Of a DNA stretch of 64,000 nucleotides, positions 25,431-37,202 are shown in pieces. The translations under genes were made by a program, and so were the position numbers. Source of the stretch: Camillea tinctor (lineage: Eukaryota > Ascomycota > Sordariomycetes > Xylariales > Xylariaceae). The stretch's first letter is position 1. Each line of letters opens with the position of its first letter. The stretch covers positions 372,001-436,000 of the forward strand of contig MU394064.1 in assembly GCA_022578605.1 (NCBI GenBank), in the 5' to 3' direction. The notes beneath the pieces were generated by a model. It ran no database searches and was not told the origin of the DNA. It saw only the letters and a program-made list of their open reading frames with translations.

Positions 25431-27436
25431 AGAAGGATAAAAATAGTTATTCACCTTTTTTTTCCCCCTTCCCTTCCTTATCCCACCCTCCGATGAGGGG
25501 TGAGTCGATCCCCGTTCGTGCATAACTTTGACACTTTGGCGTGTGTCTATCAGTATCGTATTCCCTCTCTCTGGCTTTTCAGTAATAACTTCCAAGAATT
25601 TTTACCTTGGTTAGCTTAGCAATGGAGTAAAAAAAGAACAGTGTCAAGAGCGAGAAAAAAAAAAGTGCTTCTCTTTTCCTACTATTACTACTCGCCAAGA
25701 ACATTATGAACTTTCAAAACAGGGCAATTTAGTAAGAAGATTGACGACGTCAGGCTACTACTACACTAGCCAGGGCGTTGATCCTGACGCATCTACACTA
25801 GAAAATTTCCAGAAGTGTGCGCGGCTCTTTTCGGTCGAATTACGGGCGTATATTCCACCGGGTGATGTCCAAGACGACCTGATGTCAGTGTGGATGGAGA
25901 TTCCCGCTTGCTTTGGGGGCCAGACGGAGATGCCTACCTTATGATGATTTCATTTTTCTATACTATAGATGATGTTATGATTTTGCTAAAAAAAAAAAAA
26001 AAAAAGCCTTTGGGTTGAAGATCATCCAAGTTTATCGGAGTTCCTTGAAACCCGTAGCCTCAATTGGACCCTGTTAAACAGCTCCCCGTGAATCAATTGG
26101 TAGACAAACTTGGGGTGCTTCTGATATGCCTTACCATGCACATCATTCGTGACCACAATTGATGCCCGGTGATAAAGTGGTGGCGCTTGGGGATTGTGAT
26201 AACTTGGACTGAGCCTGCAACCTGCTTATAGATGGATGAACTCATATGCTTGTGATTGGCTGACTGTCTATGCTGTTGGGCATCGACCTGTTTGTCACTT
26301 GAATGCATGTGAGAAAAACATATGAACTTGGTTCGGATCTCTGCCACATGACGACAATATTTTGTCAGATACCCCTCACTTAATGTTATGATGCGAGCCC
26401 TTAGATGGAGGGGAGGATAATGTTCTTGTTATTGCGCGAGGAACTAAGCTACCTAGCTGCCTAGGAAGCCACACAGAGCAACATGGCTTGTTTGTATACA
26501 GACTGCTTCTTTGTTCTGTTGTCTGGGCTACTTCAGCTCCTCACACTTAATGTGAGTACTACAAGTTGAAAGTTTACCATGTCAATCCATTGTGTAGATG
26601 TAAGTATATTGATGGTTTCCTCTTTCTAATACTGGTAATAAATCCGAATAGCTTTGGTATGAGTTCTTTCGAAAGGAAAAAAAAGACATATTCAGGAAGC
26701 CAACCTATTTAATAAATTTTATATAACCTAGTAGCCACCGTATAGCCCCTTGCTCCTAGCTTAGATAATTTCAACACCTTCGTTCTTGAAACTTATAACG
26801 CAAATGAGTCTCTTTATTGAGATAAGTGTCCTTGGAAAGGGGATAGTTGCGCTCACCCTTGTAAGAGATTAGTGATGACTATTATCAAGTAGCTACAACA
26901 TGATCGTAATGGTATTTTAAGGTTGTAGGACAAGATCTGAGGCTAGTAAAAAGGGGTACCATTCAAGCCAGGAACCCCAATCACGTAGGTTGGTGATTTG
27001 CCATCCATGGTGCCATGCAATATTTAGTGCGATCTTATCAACTCTTGATCCCCTGAAGTTGCAAGATCGGGAGATGTCCTAGGCAAACGTAACGTTGGAG
27101 ATATCGGGCTCCCGTAACCTATAGTAAGACCGGAACCCCCGTTTTTCTCATATATAGAGCTCGAATGGATTGACATTTCAAAACAAGATCTGGGATATAG
27201 CTCATTCCTGGCATGGATTAGCAAGAACAATTCTTGTTTAGAAGCTGCAGAATATTGGAAGAAAGCATGTAATGATCTAGTCACCGCAATCTGTCGCATT
27301 TCCTAGAGAGTATGTTCGCCATAAAGCTTTCTGTCTTGGTATGTAACCTAGAATATTTATCTAGTTGCCTAATCGTAAGTTGGAATATTTGGTAGGATCA
27401 TTACCCACTAGTCTCAGGCGACTCTGCGCCGTTGAT
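25431..27436. other. intergenic region with a small degraded ORF and poly-A
   Basis: A TTG-started frame at 25741-25944 reads like protein (ARLFSVELRAYIPPGD) and is followed 43 bases later by A18 (25988-26005). This could be the end of a LINE-like element or gene remnant, but no reverse transcriptase or other motif is seen. The rest is unremarkable. Confidence 0.35.
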
Positions 27437-27902
27437 CTAGTTATTCTCAAAATGAACAATCTCGTGACCGATCACTATATGGCCAATAGACATGTTGCAA
27501 AACTTCAGCGCTTCCTCCTCCAGCTCTACCCACTTAGGATCCCCCCTTAGACCGTTCAACACATCGTGACCACGGATATAGTACGTATGAACGATGTCAT
27601 AGTCGGGGACCGTCCACAAGGGCCTTTTCATATCCTCCAGTTGCTGGCGGAAGGGCTCCCGAAAGTGAGGGGGATTGACGGTCTACGCGGAAAAGCGAGC
27701 GTGAGTCTCCGTCTTAGTAAAAAATTAGAGTGCCCGATGAGTGGCCTACCTGTACCCATTTCGCCATGCCATGCTTTTTCATGATAGGGATAACTTCTTG
27801 AGCGTAGGTTTTCGTAATCCATTCGATGAAGTCCTCATATGAGACATCATCCTTCTTGTATAAGCAGACGTCGAGTTTGATCAACTCGGATGGAGTGGCC
27901 AT
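27437..27902 (-). CDS. EthD-domain (dimeric alpha/beta-barrel) protein, 132 aa
   Basis: Two exons, complement(join(27437..27682,27750..27902)). Exon 1 begins MATPSELIKLDVCLYKKDDV and ends at KWVQ with donor GTAGGC; the 67-base intron ends in CGTAG and exon 2 continues TVNPPHFREPFRQQL without shift. The layout LDVCLYKKDDVSYEDFIEW, a central DYDIVHTYYIRG and C-terminal GHEIVHFEN, at about 130 residues, fits the EthD family of small ferredoxin-like dimers. Fungal members act in polyketide tailoring or ring-cleavage chemistry, or have unknown roles; the substrate here is unknown. A TACCTAGGTA palindrome lies 35-44 bases upstream of the start. No polyketide synthase is in the window. Confidence 0.82.
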
Positions 27903-29063
27903 TGTGACTTGAGTTGAATATTGTTTTGTCGTTGATTACCTAGGTATATTACGCTAAATTATGTGTCGTTTAATTGACTTCGTATATCATTAGAAAGGCT
28001 TTGTTCATAGGAGTGTATGAATCTTTTAAGAAAAATTGCTCCTCTTCACTTATTTGAATGAGAAGGATTAGGAGGGGTAAGTGAACACTGATAAAAGTGG
28101 CTGAGATCTAGCATTAGATTTCGGACTTAACTGGGATTTTTCTGACAGGAAACCTGTATATTTCGAGCAAATGGGAGTGAAGTAAGGGATACGCTGCTCC
28201 CTAGTTACGGCACAGCCTGTCCTAATTGCCTAGTGCTGTAGTTGGGTTGGGTAACCAACTGCATCATGCGTCCAACTGTATTAAGCATCTAGTTGAACTA
28301 AGCGTCCAAAAGGTTTCGTACAATGACTGAAAAGCCATTATTTCTTGATTCTATATTATATATATTATCTCTGACTGGGACGTAACACCTAGATGTCAGC
28401 AGCAGCACACTTGCACAACGGCCTCGCAGTGGTCCTTTATGCACTTGAGAATTAAGATATATTAATAACTGATATGAAAATACCATATACGCACGAGATG
28501 ATGCTCATCAACCTCTAACGTCTAATTCTAACCATAGACGACCTTTGGATAGGAAAGCTTGAAGAGAGATTTAAAATATACTGCAATTGTCATCTAATGT
28601 ATAGACAGTGGTATGGAGAGTGTCTATGAAATAATCTGTTTTTCTGAAGTCGACTCTATCAGTTTTACCCGTGTTCTGTACTTATTAATGTAATTAAATA
28701 ACGACGAGTGCATCGTCATAGCTACTTGAAAGATACTTTTCTCTGTGTACGGATAGCATATTGCTAAATGTTCATTTCCATACTTTAACTCAATATTTAC
28801 TTGCGTTATTCGGTTGCGATTGATGAAGTGCATCCATTCAATGTTGAACTACATGAAAACTGTGAGGCAAAAGATTATGTCTTGGTATTCTATATATTCT
28901 CTGAACCCCCCTTTATTTTCAATCACTTTAATAGTATCTTCTTAAGTGAGAGACTTGCTTAGCAATATCAATGGTTCAATGAGCTTTTATTATATAATGT
29001 AGTATTAAATGATCGACCTCTCCAAGATGGAATCAGCTGATCAATCAGCAATATTAGCATCAA
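27903..29063. other. AT-rich intergenic region
   Basis: No gene or RNA supported. Contains one TACCTAGGTA palindrome (27937-27946), presumably in the promoter of the EthD gene. Confidence 0.5.
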
Positions 29064-29144
29064 GGCACGATGACGGAGTGGTTAACGTGTCAGGCTGCTA
29101 ACCTGATTCCTTTGGGAGCGCAGGTTCGAATCCTGCTCGTGTCG
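29064..29144 (+). tRNA. tRNA-Ser(GCT)
   Basis: Acceptor arm GGCACGA pairs with TCGTGTC (one G-T), followed by discriminator G. The D arm (ACG/CGT around GAGTGGTTAA), anticodon arm TCAGG-CTGCTAA-CCTGA, long class II variable arm (TTCCTTTGGGAGC) and T arm GCAGG-TTCGAAT-CCTGC are all present. The anticodon GCT (29097-29099) reads AGY serine codons. No intron, 81 bases; T-rich sequence follows as a Pol III stop. Confidence 0.95.
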
Positions 29145-29747
29145 CTCATTTTTCTTTTTTCTCTTTCTCTGTACCTATGCAACCTATATTTTTACCGTCA
29201 TAGTATGACATCTTGGCATCGATTGTTAGGTCTACCTTTTACTCAGCTGCATAACTTTTTTTTCAGATAGACTTAATGTATTGCCCTCTCAGTCTCTGTA
29301 CTCTGATAGTAAGGTGAGCTTAGTGAGTAGGTTGGAAGGTGAGCAGGCTTGCTTTGTTGGCTTTTGATTATTAAAAAACTCAAGAAAATCGTGACGGACT
29401 CGGCCCAGTATAGTTACAAAAATAGGTAATGTGTGGTCAATAAACAGGGCTGAATGTAGAAAGGTATTACGATAATCAAGTCTGTGCCTCATGATCTACA
29501 GGCTGTCCATCGAGTGCAATGGTGGCTGTGCTTGTTCTGCTAAGACTTCAGCTATGCCTTCAATGTTTAGGCCAGGCTAACATAGCTCTTGGAATACGTC
29601 ACTTGTCGTGCTTTGAGGTGACTGAGGCGTGGTTAAAAAGAGACATGGGTTCTGCTGTGGTGTTATTTTCGAGTCCTGATCTTACTTAGATACTATGTAT
29701 ATACATATTGACCAAGAAAGTCAGGATTTTGTCAATATATCAAGTCA
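29145..29747. other. intergenic region
   Basis: Between tRNA-Ser and the next gene. Only the T-run Pol III terminator just after the tRNA can be named. Confidence 0.5.
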
Positions 29748-30580
29748 ATGATGCCGGGATCTAGCAGAATGCAACACCGTGATGGAGAGGACGGCGGGCA
29801 CGAAGGATCAGATGACAATACATTGCTGCAGCCAGAGGGACTCGTGCTAGCGGGTCAGCTTGTTGTCGCCGATACCACAGACGCTACACCTCTCTACCAG
29901 ATGAATTGGAATGTGACTTCTATCCCGCAAAAAGGCTCCTCTGTGATATTCGAACGCATAGAGCGGCCCACGCAGCAGAATCAGCACATTTTCTATCTAG
30001 CCCATCCTCTGGGGGCTCAGTATGAGACAGGCACTCCTACCTACTATATCACATCTACATCACCAGACATGCTGGGAAACATCAGCCTCGAATCATCTAA
30101 GCCGCGGTTCCAGAAACCGGACTTCAAGGCCCTGCTAAGCGTGAACAAAAGCGCATCTGATGATCCCTTGTTCGACGAGAGCTCAGAGCCCTTGTTTCAC
30201 GTCAAGCCGAAATGGATGGGAGGGCACTATGCGTGGTCCGATACTGAGGGACGACAGATCGCACAAGAGGACCGCTGCGGCGACAAACCTAGGATCACTG
30301 TCGCGAAGCCTATGGAGAAAAGGACGAGGGATGCCCTCGTTGCGTTGTGGTGCTTGAGGCTCTGGTATGATACTGCTGAGAGTAGGCGGGCTAGGAAGGA
30401 TGGTAAGTGATGTCCTGCCAGAACTGCTTGGCTTACTACTCGCTATTGGCTATGGAAGCTCATAATATCACAGCTTTGGAAAGAATGACACCGCCCGAGG
30501 CAGTTATGGAAGGGCATCAGGATAACCGTATGGGAAAGAGAATGGGTGCACTCGGGTCTCTTGCCGGAGCTGGAGCTTGA
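29748..30580 (+). CDS. protein of unknown function, possibly Tubby/LURP-one-like fold (253 aa)
   Basis: Two exons: join(29748..30402,30474..30580). Intron of 71 bases with GTAAGT and CACAG; the join rebuilds an Ala codon and leads into LERMTPPEAV and a Gly/Ala-rich end. The protein has an acidic/Gln N-terminus, then short beta-like units: GLVLAGQLVVADTTDATPLY, HIFYLAHPLG, PLFHVKPKWMGGHYAWSDT and the basic PRITVAKPMEKRTRDALVA. Repeating strand patterns of this kind recall the phospholipid scramblase/Tubby/LURP-one barrel, but that is weak pattern recognition. Similar proteins seem common in Sordariomycetes. No signal peptide or membrane segment. Starts at the first of two adjacent ATG codons. 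Confidence 0.72.
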
Positions 30581-30888
30581 TTTTATATCTATTCAAAGAC
30601 TATTAATTGATATGCTCATAGCTCTAAAGGTCTATCGCTCGTGAGTCTATGTGATAGACGTGAATACTATAATACATTCCGCTGTCTACGCTGTATAACT
30701 AGACGCTGATGGCTATAGCTACAATGTAGTAAAAGCTCAAGATAGGGGAACATCCGTCTATCGAGCTGCCATAGCAGTTACGTAAATTGTAGGAAAACAT
30801 TGATGTCTGCCTCGCTGATATAACCTTCCTCCCTCAGAAGCTGCTCCCGTGTGCTCATATAATAGGTTAAACCCCAAACGTGCTTATT
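30581..30888. other. short intergenic region
   Basis: Gap between two convergent genes; no feature recognised. Confidence 0.5.
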
Positions 30889-32148
30889 TTACATGACTAG
30901 GATCTCTTCGAGCTGCGTAAACCGATCATCTGCATCTAGGGCGCGTATCATCTCGGGCATATACTCTTGATGCGGGCATGGAAGAAGGCGCAGATATTTC
31001 AGGGATATAGGGAGAATCTCAGCAAGTGTAGCATGCCCCCTCCGACCTCTTCGTAGATCTTCCAACTCCTCAGAAGTCAGGAAAAAGCGCTACTTTTCCC
31101 TCACTAGAACATCGAATGGGACTACTAGCTTCTTCAACCACTTGAGCTCTCGTAGTGAACCGATGGGATGGCTAAACAGATACGGTGTGAGGCAGTCGTC
31201 TTCCTTAGGATCCAAGGCCAGCTCCGTAAGTTTGGGTTTGTGCTTACGGAGCACGTCGCCTAGGAGGTTCAGCTCCAGTGGGTCCTTAGTCGTTTGACTC
31301 CCAATTCCCCATGCAATCCGCAAAGTTCGTAGATCTGGACAGCGTGAGAGCATATCGTCTAGTTCGAGGTGGTTGATGGAGGTGTCAACTAATTCGACAT
31401 GCTGTAGGGCAAACTGCTCAGGTGGCTGCAACCTAACCAGAGGGAGATTCCACCCGATAGAGCAGCCATAAACTCTCTCGATCCTGGGCGTCAGCATTGC
31501 GATGATCCATGGAAAGCGGCTGGAATTTGTCGGTATGTTGTCATGAACAAGACGGATTTCGCGCAGTCGGGGAAGCGCAGGCTCGTATTGGCGGATGTAA
31601 TGGGCCACGCGTTTGTCAACTCTGTATTTCGAACAGACATACAAGATTGTTTCGAGGTTCGGTAACATTGCGAGGTGTAGAAGTGCATGAGCATTATACC
31701 ACCTCGCGGTGCCGGCTGGAAAATAGAGGTCATGATTAAGGCGTTTCCTTATGATAGGGGAAATATTAAGACCATCACGGCGCTCAGCAATCTTGAATGC
31801 ACTTATAAGTGCGTCAGAGGATGTGCATAATGGTGTTAGATCAATTGCCTTTACTAGCGATGATAAATATTTACTCCCAGCGAGAGTTTGTAAGAGTCCG
31901 CAAGAAGTAGCTGGTATGGTGTGGTATAGCATCGGCAGGACGATTCGACGAAGCCTCTGACACGTCCGCGAAATATACGAAAGGTTGATCTGGCGCTCTG
32001 ACGCTTCCAAAGATGTAGGATCAGGTGTCCTCCAACGGCCTGGCCTGCTATAGTAGCGGAGTCGAATGTAGGGGGAGGGGGAGGGGGGAAGGGGGAAGTA
32101 GGACAAGATCTCAAGAAGTATCTCTTCCGGCAAAGCAAGCAAAGACAT
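30889..32148 (-). CDS. F-box/LRR-like protein with an in-frame TAG near the C-terminus
   Basis: The N-terminus MSLLALPEEILLEILSYF is an F-box, interrupted by a Pro/Ser-rich loop and resumed as LSYISRTCQRLRRIVLPMLY. The remainder has leucine-rich features (LPNLETILYV, LPRLREIRLVH, CPDLRTLRIAWG). Such proteins recruit substrates to SCF ubiquitin ligases through Skp1. A TAG at 31090-31092 gives 352 aa. The same frame then continues uninterrupted to a TAA at 30889-30891, encoding RFFLTSEELEDLRRG through LPISLKYLRLLPC to FTQLEEILVM, which looks like the normal C-terminus of this family. Either the gene carries a recent nonsense mutation, or the stop is read through, or it is a sequencing error. 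No short intron fits. Confidence 0.75.
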
Positions 32149-33047
32149 GTTGACCTAAGATACGGATCAGGAATAGGAATTGATATTTATGGAAGTAAAT
32201 AGGTTTAGTCGATATCTGTGATGTTGCAGGGTTGTTAGTTAAGAATAAACAATCGATGTACTACATGATAAAGAAACATGTGATGTTCTCTCGCAGTATA
32301 TACCTAGGTATGTTTGGGCTAATGTAGTTACTTCTTCAAGATGTGGAATATAGTTATTTCGGGAAGGCTTCGTCGCTTTTCTATCTTTGAGTTATTGTTG
32401 ATATGCTTCAGGAGCAGCCCAAAGTAACGTTTTATGGTTTGTTCTAAGTAGAGCAGGAGGAACTTCTCATGCTTATATTCCCAGGGTATGCTACATGCAG
32501 GTATCTTACGCCTGGATTCTTGTATATATGGTACTTCAGTGTCTACCTAGGTAGTCATACAGAATCTGGCATTTCTGTTGCTACATAGACGGATATAAAC
32601 TAATATGTGTATGGTGCTGCCATTATACTTAATACTAAACTATCCGTAGTTCCTACATCTTTATCAAGCCCCAGTGCAAATTTAAAATCGTAGTAACATT
32701 CAATTAACATCTAGAGTCTGAAAAAAGTTCATTTGTTCGAAAAAGAGATAACAGTGAATAAAAAAAGTCCATATTCCGTTGACTCAGATATAAAAATAAT
32801 CAAACGTCACCCTTTACTCCTAGCACCTGTTTTTAGCCTTACAAATATCGCACTGTTATATGAGCGAAATCATTTGTTCATCTCAATATCATTTATATGG
32901 GTATCTGATGCCTGTATCGAATGCACCTCCCAATCCGTCGTTACGCTAATATGTCCAGCTGCGTCGCTGGCGTTGTGCCTATTATAAGGTGCTAATTCAG
33001 AAACTGTCAGTACGCAATCCAAAGTCTCTGCTGGCGACTAGTCTTTA
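32149..33047. other. AT-rich intergenic region
   Basis: Upstream of the F-box gene and downstream of the rhodopsin-like gene. Carries two TACCTAGGTA palindromes (32301-32310, 32544-32553). No gene supported. Confidence 0.5.
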
Positions 33048-34215
33048 CTAACAGTTCATATTTACAAGAGGGAGTTCTGGCTCGTTCAGTCTATGGAATT
33101 TGTTACTGCTGCTTCCTGTGTTATCCGATTTCTTCACAGTGCTCGATAGGAGTGATGAGTTGAAAATCCTCTTGAATGCTGGGGCTAGAACTGGTAGGCA
33201 TGCGTTGATGATGCCGAGAAGGGGTACCAGCGAGGAAAGGAGGGCGATTTCCGAGAAGGTATAAGTGATGTCGAGAGGGTCCAAGTTGGAGAAAAATCTT
33301 ATGCGCACGGATGTGATAGCAATGATACTAGATTTTGATCAATAATCTTGCTCCGGATGCCAATGAAAAAGGGGCTATAGTGGGAGACTACATACATAAA
33401 TCCTAAACCAAAAACAAATGTTAAGGCGACCTTTCTAGGAGTGGGAAGCTGAAGACCCCAGAGAATCGGCATGGGAAGCAATATGACGATGATATCAATG
33501 GTAAGATCTGTACTTGCTAACGCGATGTAGATCGTGCTGCTGTCGCCACAGTGGCCTGGAGTGTCCGGAAGCCATGATTTCTCAGGGGGAATACAGAAGA
33601 AAACATCGCTGAAGAACGCGGCAATGTAGAAAGCTATTACAAGTCCTAAGACTAGGTACACTACACGCACAAAAACTGTCTGTCGGAATATGACGAGGTA
33701 AAAGTGTAAGATCGAAGTTTTTATCAAGGTGACGAGGGTCAACCACATGAGATCTATTACAAAGACAAGCTGTATTTTTCCAGACCTGTCAGCTGGTGCT
33801 TGTGTCTATTTTCACGGGAATTGATGGAAACAATATCTAACCTTTCGAAAGAGAATGACCATATCTGGGCCTCCAATCTCTGCCACTTCTTCAGCGTGGA
33901 GGCCCAGACCGCATTCTAGAACTAAAGATACTTCGATAGCATAACGCGCCGTCAAGATCGTCTAAAAATCTCTCATCGAATCAGCTTACATGCATATCTT
34001 TTCGTAGGAGCGAACTACTATATACGTACAAGAGCTGCAATGATGAGTATATCGTTTATTTGAAGTCGCATACGCTGTAAGTGCCTGGACCACAATCTCA
34101 AGCCCACTGAGACGAAGTCTAGGGCGAGAAAAATCGTTTCCACAATGATGTCGGTTTTCCCAGGGCCGTTTCGCGGAAGCGCCCCTATAAGCGTGCCTAC
34201 CGGGGCAGAGGCCAT
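33048..34215 (-). CDS. fungal rhodopsin-domain integral membrane protein (319 aa)
   Basis: Four exons: complement(join(33048..33327,33396..33769,33842..33961,34030..34215)). All three introns (68, 72 and 68 bases) have GT-AG ends and keep frame. The protein shows successive hydrophobic segments: TDIIVETIFLALDFVSVGLR, INDILIIAALTILTARYAIE, LVFVIDLMWLTLVTLIKT, VVYLVLGLVIAFYIAAFFSD, STDLTIDIIVILLPMPIL, ALTFVFGLGFIIIAITSVRI and ALLSSLVPLLGIINACLP. The C-GxGLH, PDLTIDI-like and LGIINACLP motifs are those of the large fungal rhodopsin/PTH11-like family of seven-helix proteins, of which some sense surface or host cues; most are uncharacterised. No extended N-terminal CFEM domain is present. An ATG 21 codons upstream is possible. 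Confidence 0.85.
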
Positions 34216-37202
34216 CGTGAGGGGTTTCGTGATAATCAGGTAGGTATTATAACAGTAATTCGGTTCAGTCCGCAGCACTCGGACTGGGTTGCAAAGACGA
34301 CATGTTTTCTATTACCTGGAGGTTCAGCGACGGGGATGATATAATAAGGGGGGGAGAGCGAAGTAAGTCTGGGCGCAAAAGATTGAAGAGTGAATGAAAC
34401 AAGAAGATCAGCTTCGATGGGAACCATTGTTGCTTTCACTGCAACCCTCAAGGCTATCAACGACCATTGATTCTTGGAGAGGAGACTACGCCTAGGAGCT
34501 TATATTACCTACATAATTACATTACAGAAAGGACAATGTACGTCTGTCACGGCGACACAACGTCGGATTGCGCAGAGAGAAAGTCTCAGACTGGGGTAGT
34601 AGACATCATGCGAAATGATCCTACCAGGTTTCTGGAGGGGGAGACAGGGTCAGATAATAAATGCATGTCTCTGTCCGGACCCGAGTAGATCGAATAATGT
34701 CGTCGAGTAGTAGTATATCTGCGGTCTCCGAGGGTGATGTAACTCCCCTCTACCCCATGATAGGACGGGGGGCACTATAATGCTGACAAGGTAACATGGT
34801 TGCCGAGAGCCATTTTTTAGAATAGGTGTGCCACACCTCCCGCATCTCCCCGCTCCATGTGGTGTTGCGGGTTTTATGTAATCCGGGATGCTGCTATAAC
34901 TCACGATATATTATTACATTGAAACCCTGATCTGCTCGGTCTCCCTTGTAAGTATGTACGGGTTTTTCTTTCTGCCTTGGCAATAGATATACGCGACGAC
35001 TGCAATCTAATTACCATATCTTCATCTTGGCGGTTCGTTTTTGGCATCTGTTTAGTCATAATGGAAAACTGAACTCCAAGAAATGTTGTCGACTTAGTAG
35101 ATAGCGACTATGATGATCGGAACCATTCTGGTAATTCTATCTGTTACATGGCGCCGATGTTGTGACCAGGACCAAGTTAATTACGACTGAATAGCGGGAA
35201 AGCAATCAACCGAGCTAATAGCTTACGAGAACGAATTGAGGGAATTGCAGCATCGAAAGAACTAAACTTTTAAAAGAGAGGAGTTTCGAATCGAGAGATG
35301 GAAAATATTAATCTTTCTCATAGATTTCGTCTATTTACTTGGAGGATGCTGCTTAATTCGTCACCAGTGCTGCTATGGCTGACGTGAAATACACTCACGG
35401 TTACTGGAAAAGACAAATTCATTATAAATCGGCAATAGGTATTTGAAAACGTGAAACAGGATGTAAGATCCTCAAACAACTTTTCTGATATGTCCATCCT
35501 TTAAGATCCTCAACCCTCGGTATCCTTTATATAACTAAGGAAGACATACATACTAGGACAAGATATAAATACAAATAGAAAGAGGAACATTTACACAATT
35601 GATTTCTTTGATTCTGTGACACGCTGTTAGAAAAGTGATATTGGCTATTTTTGTCCTTCATGGGGCTAGAGGGTAGTTGCTCGTGAACTAGGAAATGGGT
35701 TTAAGCTTATTATCTTAGTCACTCAGGCTGGATCCCTTTCTTAGGTTGGCTTATATACGTCTGGTATTATGGTCTAAGAGCTGGGGATATGGGGACGATG
35801 GCACGACGCAACGGAGATCCATTATGGATCGGATATATGAGAAATATGCACGCCCCGAACTCTTTAAAGAATAGTTCTTTAGCGATTGCTCTTATTATAA
35901 TAGTAACTGCTTGCGTCCCATTTGTTCTCATTCTGCCGTGAACGCTTTTACTCACTTGATATCTAGACTGACTAATGTGATCAAAAGGGGGCAGGTTCTA
36001 GAAACGCAGCACTTGAAGCCTCTAAAGCTGCGACCAATGGGAAACCCCGATAATGGGAGTGATTTCTAAGATCTAATAATAAACGACGCTACAAGTGGAA
36101 GTAAGGACTTAATTTGACTACATGTATTGTTATTATGACTGAGGAGAGTCTTTAAACCGAAGCATGGGCTTAGAATAGAGAGGAAATAGGGTAACCATAT
36201 AGAATTAGCAAAGTCAGAATCGTGGAGGATGATTCCATCTATTCAAAGAAATGTAAAACTCGTAATACTATAATTGGACATGGTCGGTTATATCTTCATT
36301 TGAAATACCCATCCAGGCACATCTGTAATCGGGAAAAATATGTTGTTGTTGGTTTGAGAATGCAACTATACTAACCTAGAGGACACGGACAATTCAATTT
36401 CGCAATTTCGCACTTTGCTTGCTCCTATCACAACTGAAAACAGGTTGTGAACAATTATAAAAGAAGAACGAAGGGATATATGTTTATTGTAATTATGGTT
36501 TATTATTTAAATATGTATCCCTCTTGATACGATGTATTACCAACCAACTCTGCACGCCACTTTCTGACATACTACATGTCATTTGTTGGTCCACGTAACC
36601 AACAACAATAACAGTACATCGAGAATCCTAATTCGGAAATCGTATCCGCTGCCACGAGTTATGCACAACCTAGCAGACTAGCACTTGATATTGTCGGATT
36701 CTTTCATCCTCCGTCCTGTGCCGCTGCAAAGGCCCTTTGGATGGACCCTTCTGGGTTGACCTGTCCGAACAACCCCCTTGCTTGCTTATGTTACTTTCCG
36801 TGCTGCTCAGCGAACCCGAAGAACCAATCACGATGTACAATCCAATCTCGCAGCAATTAGATGGCCAACCAAACAGACCGCCTTAAAAAGGAAACCTATG
36901 GGCAAATCTGCAAGCTGCGCTCTCTCCCATTCATCAACAGCAAGCCAAGTATTATCTGTATTGTGTGGTTGCGCGCGTGGATGACCTTACTTGACTTCGT
37001 GTGACGATTGCAACTGCAACTACATCTGATGATCTACACGTTGTAGTGTGTGTGTGTGTGTGTGTTGTGTGAGTGTGAGCCTACCGAAACATACACTTTA
37101 CTTTTTTTCAATACATGTGGTGTTTTCCTTTTCTCTAGCCCCCCTCCCCGCACCTCCTTCTCAATGTTCGATCACTTCCCCCGACCTCCCCGGCGGCTCA
37201 AA
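34216..37202. other. 3-kb gene-free region
   Basis: No open frame with recognisable content. The last 160 bases have a GT microsatellite (37046-37064) and a CT-rich leader directly before the oxidoreductase. The remainder is AT-rich and may contain decayed repeats. Confidence 0.45.
37046..37064. repeat. GT dinucleotide repeat
   Basis: About nine GT units, roughly 140 bases upstream of the FAD oxidoreductase start, within its probable leader or promoter. Confidence 0.85.
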
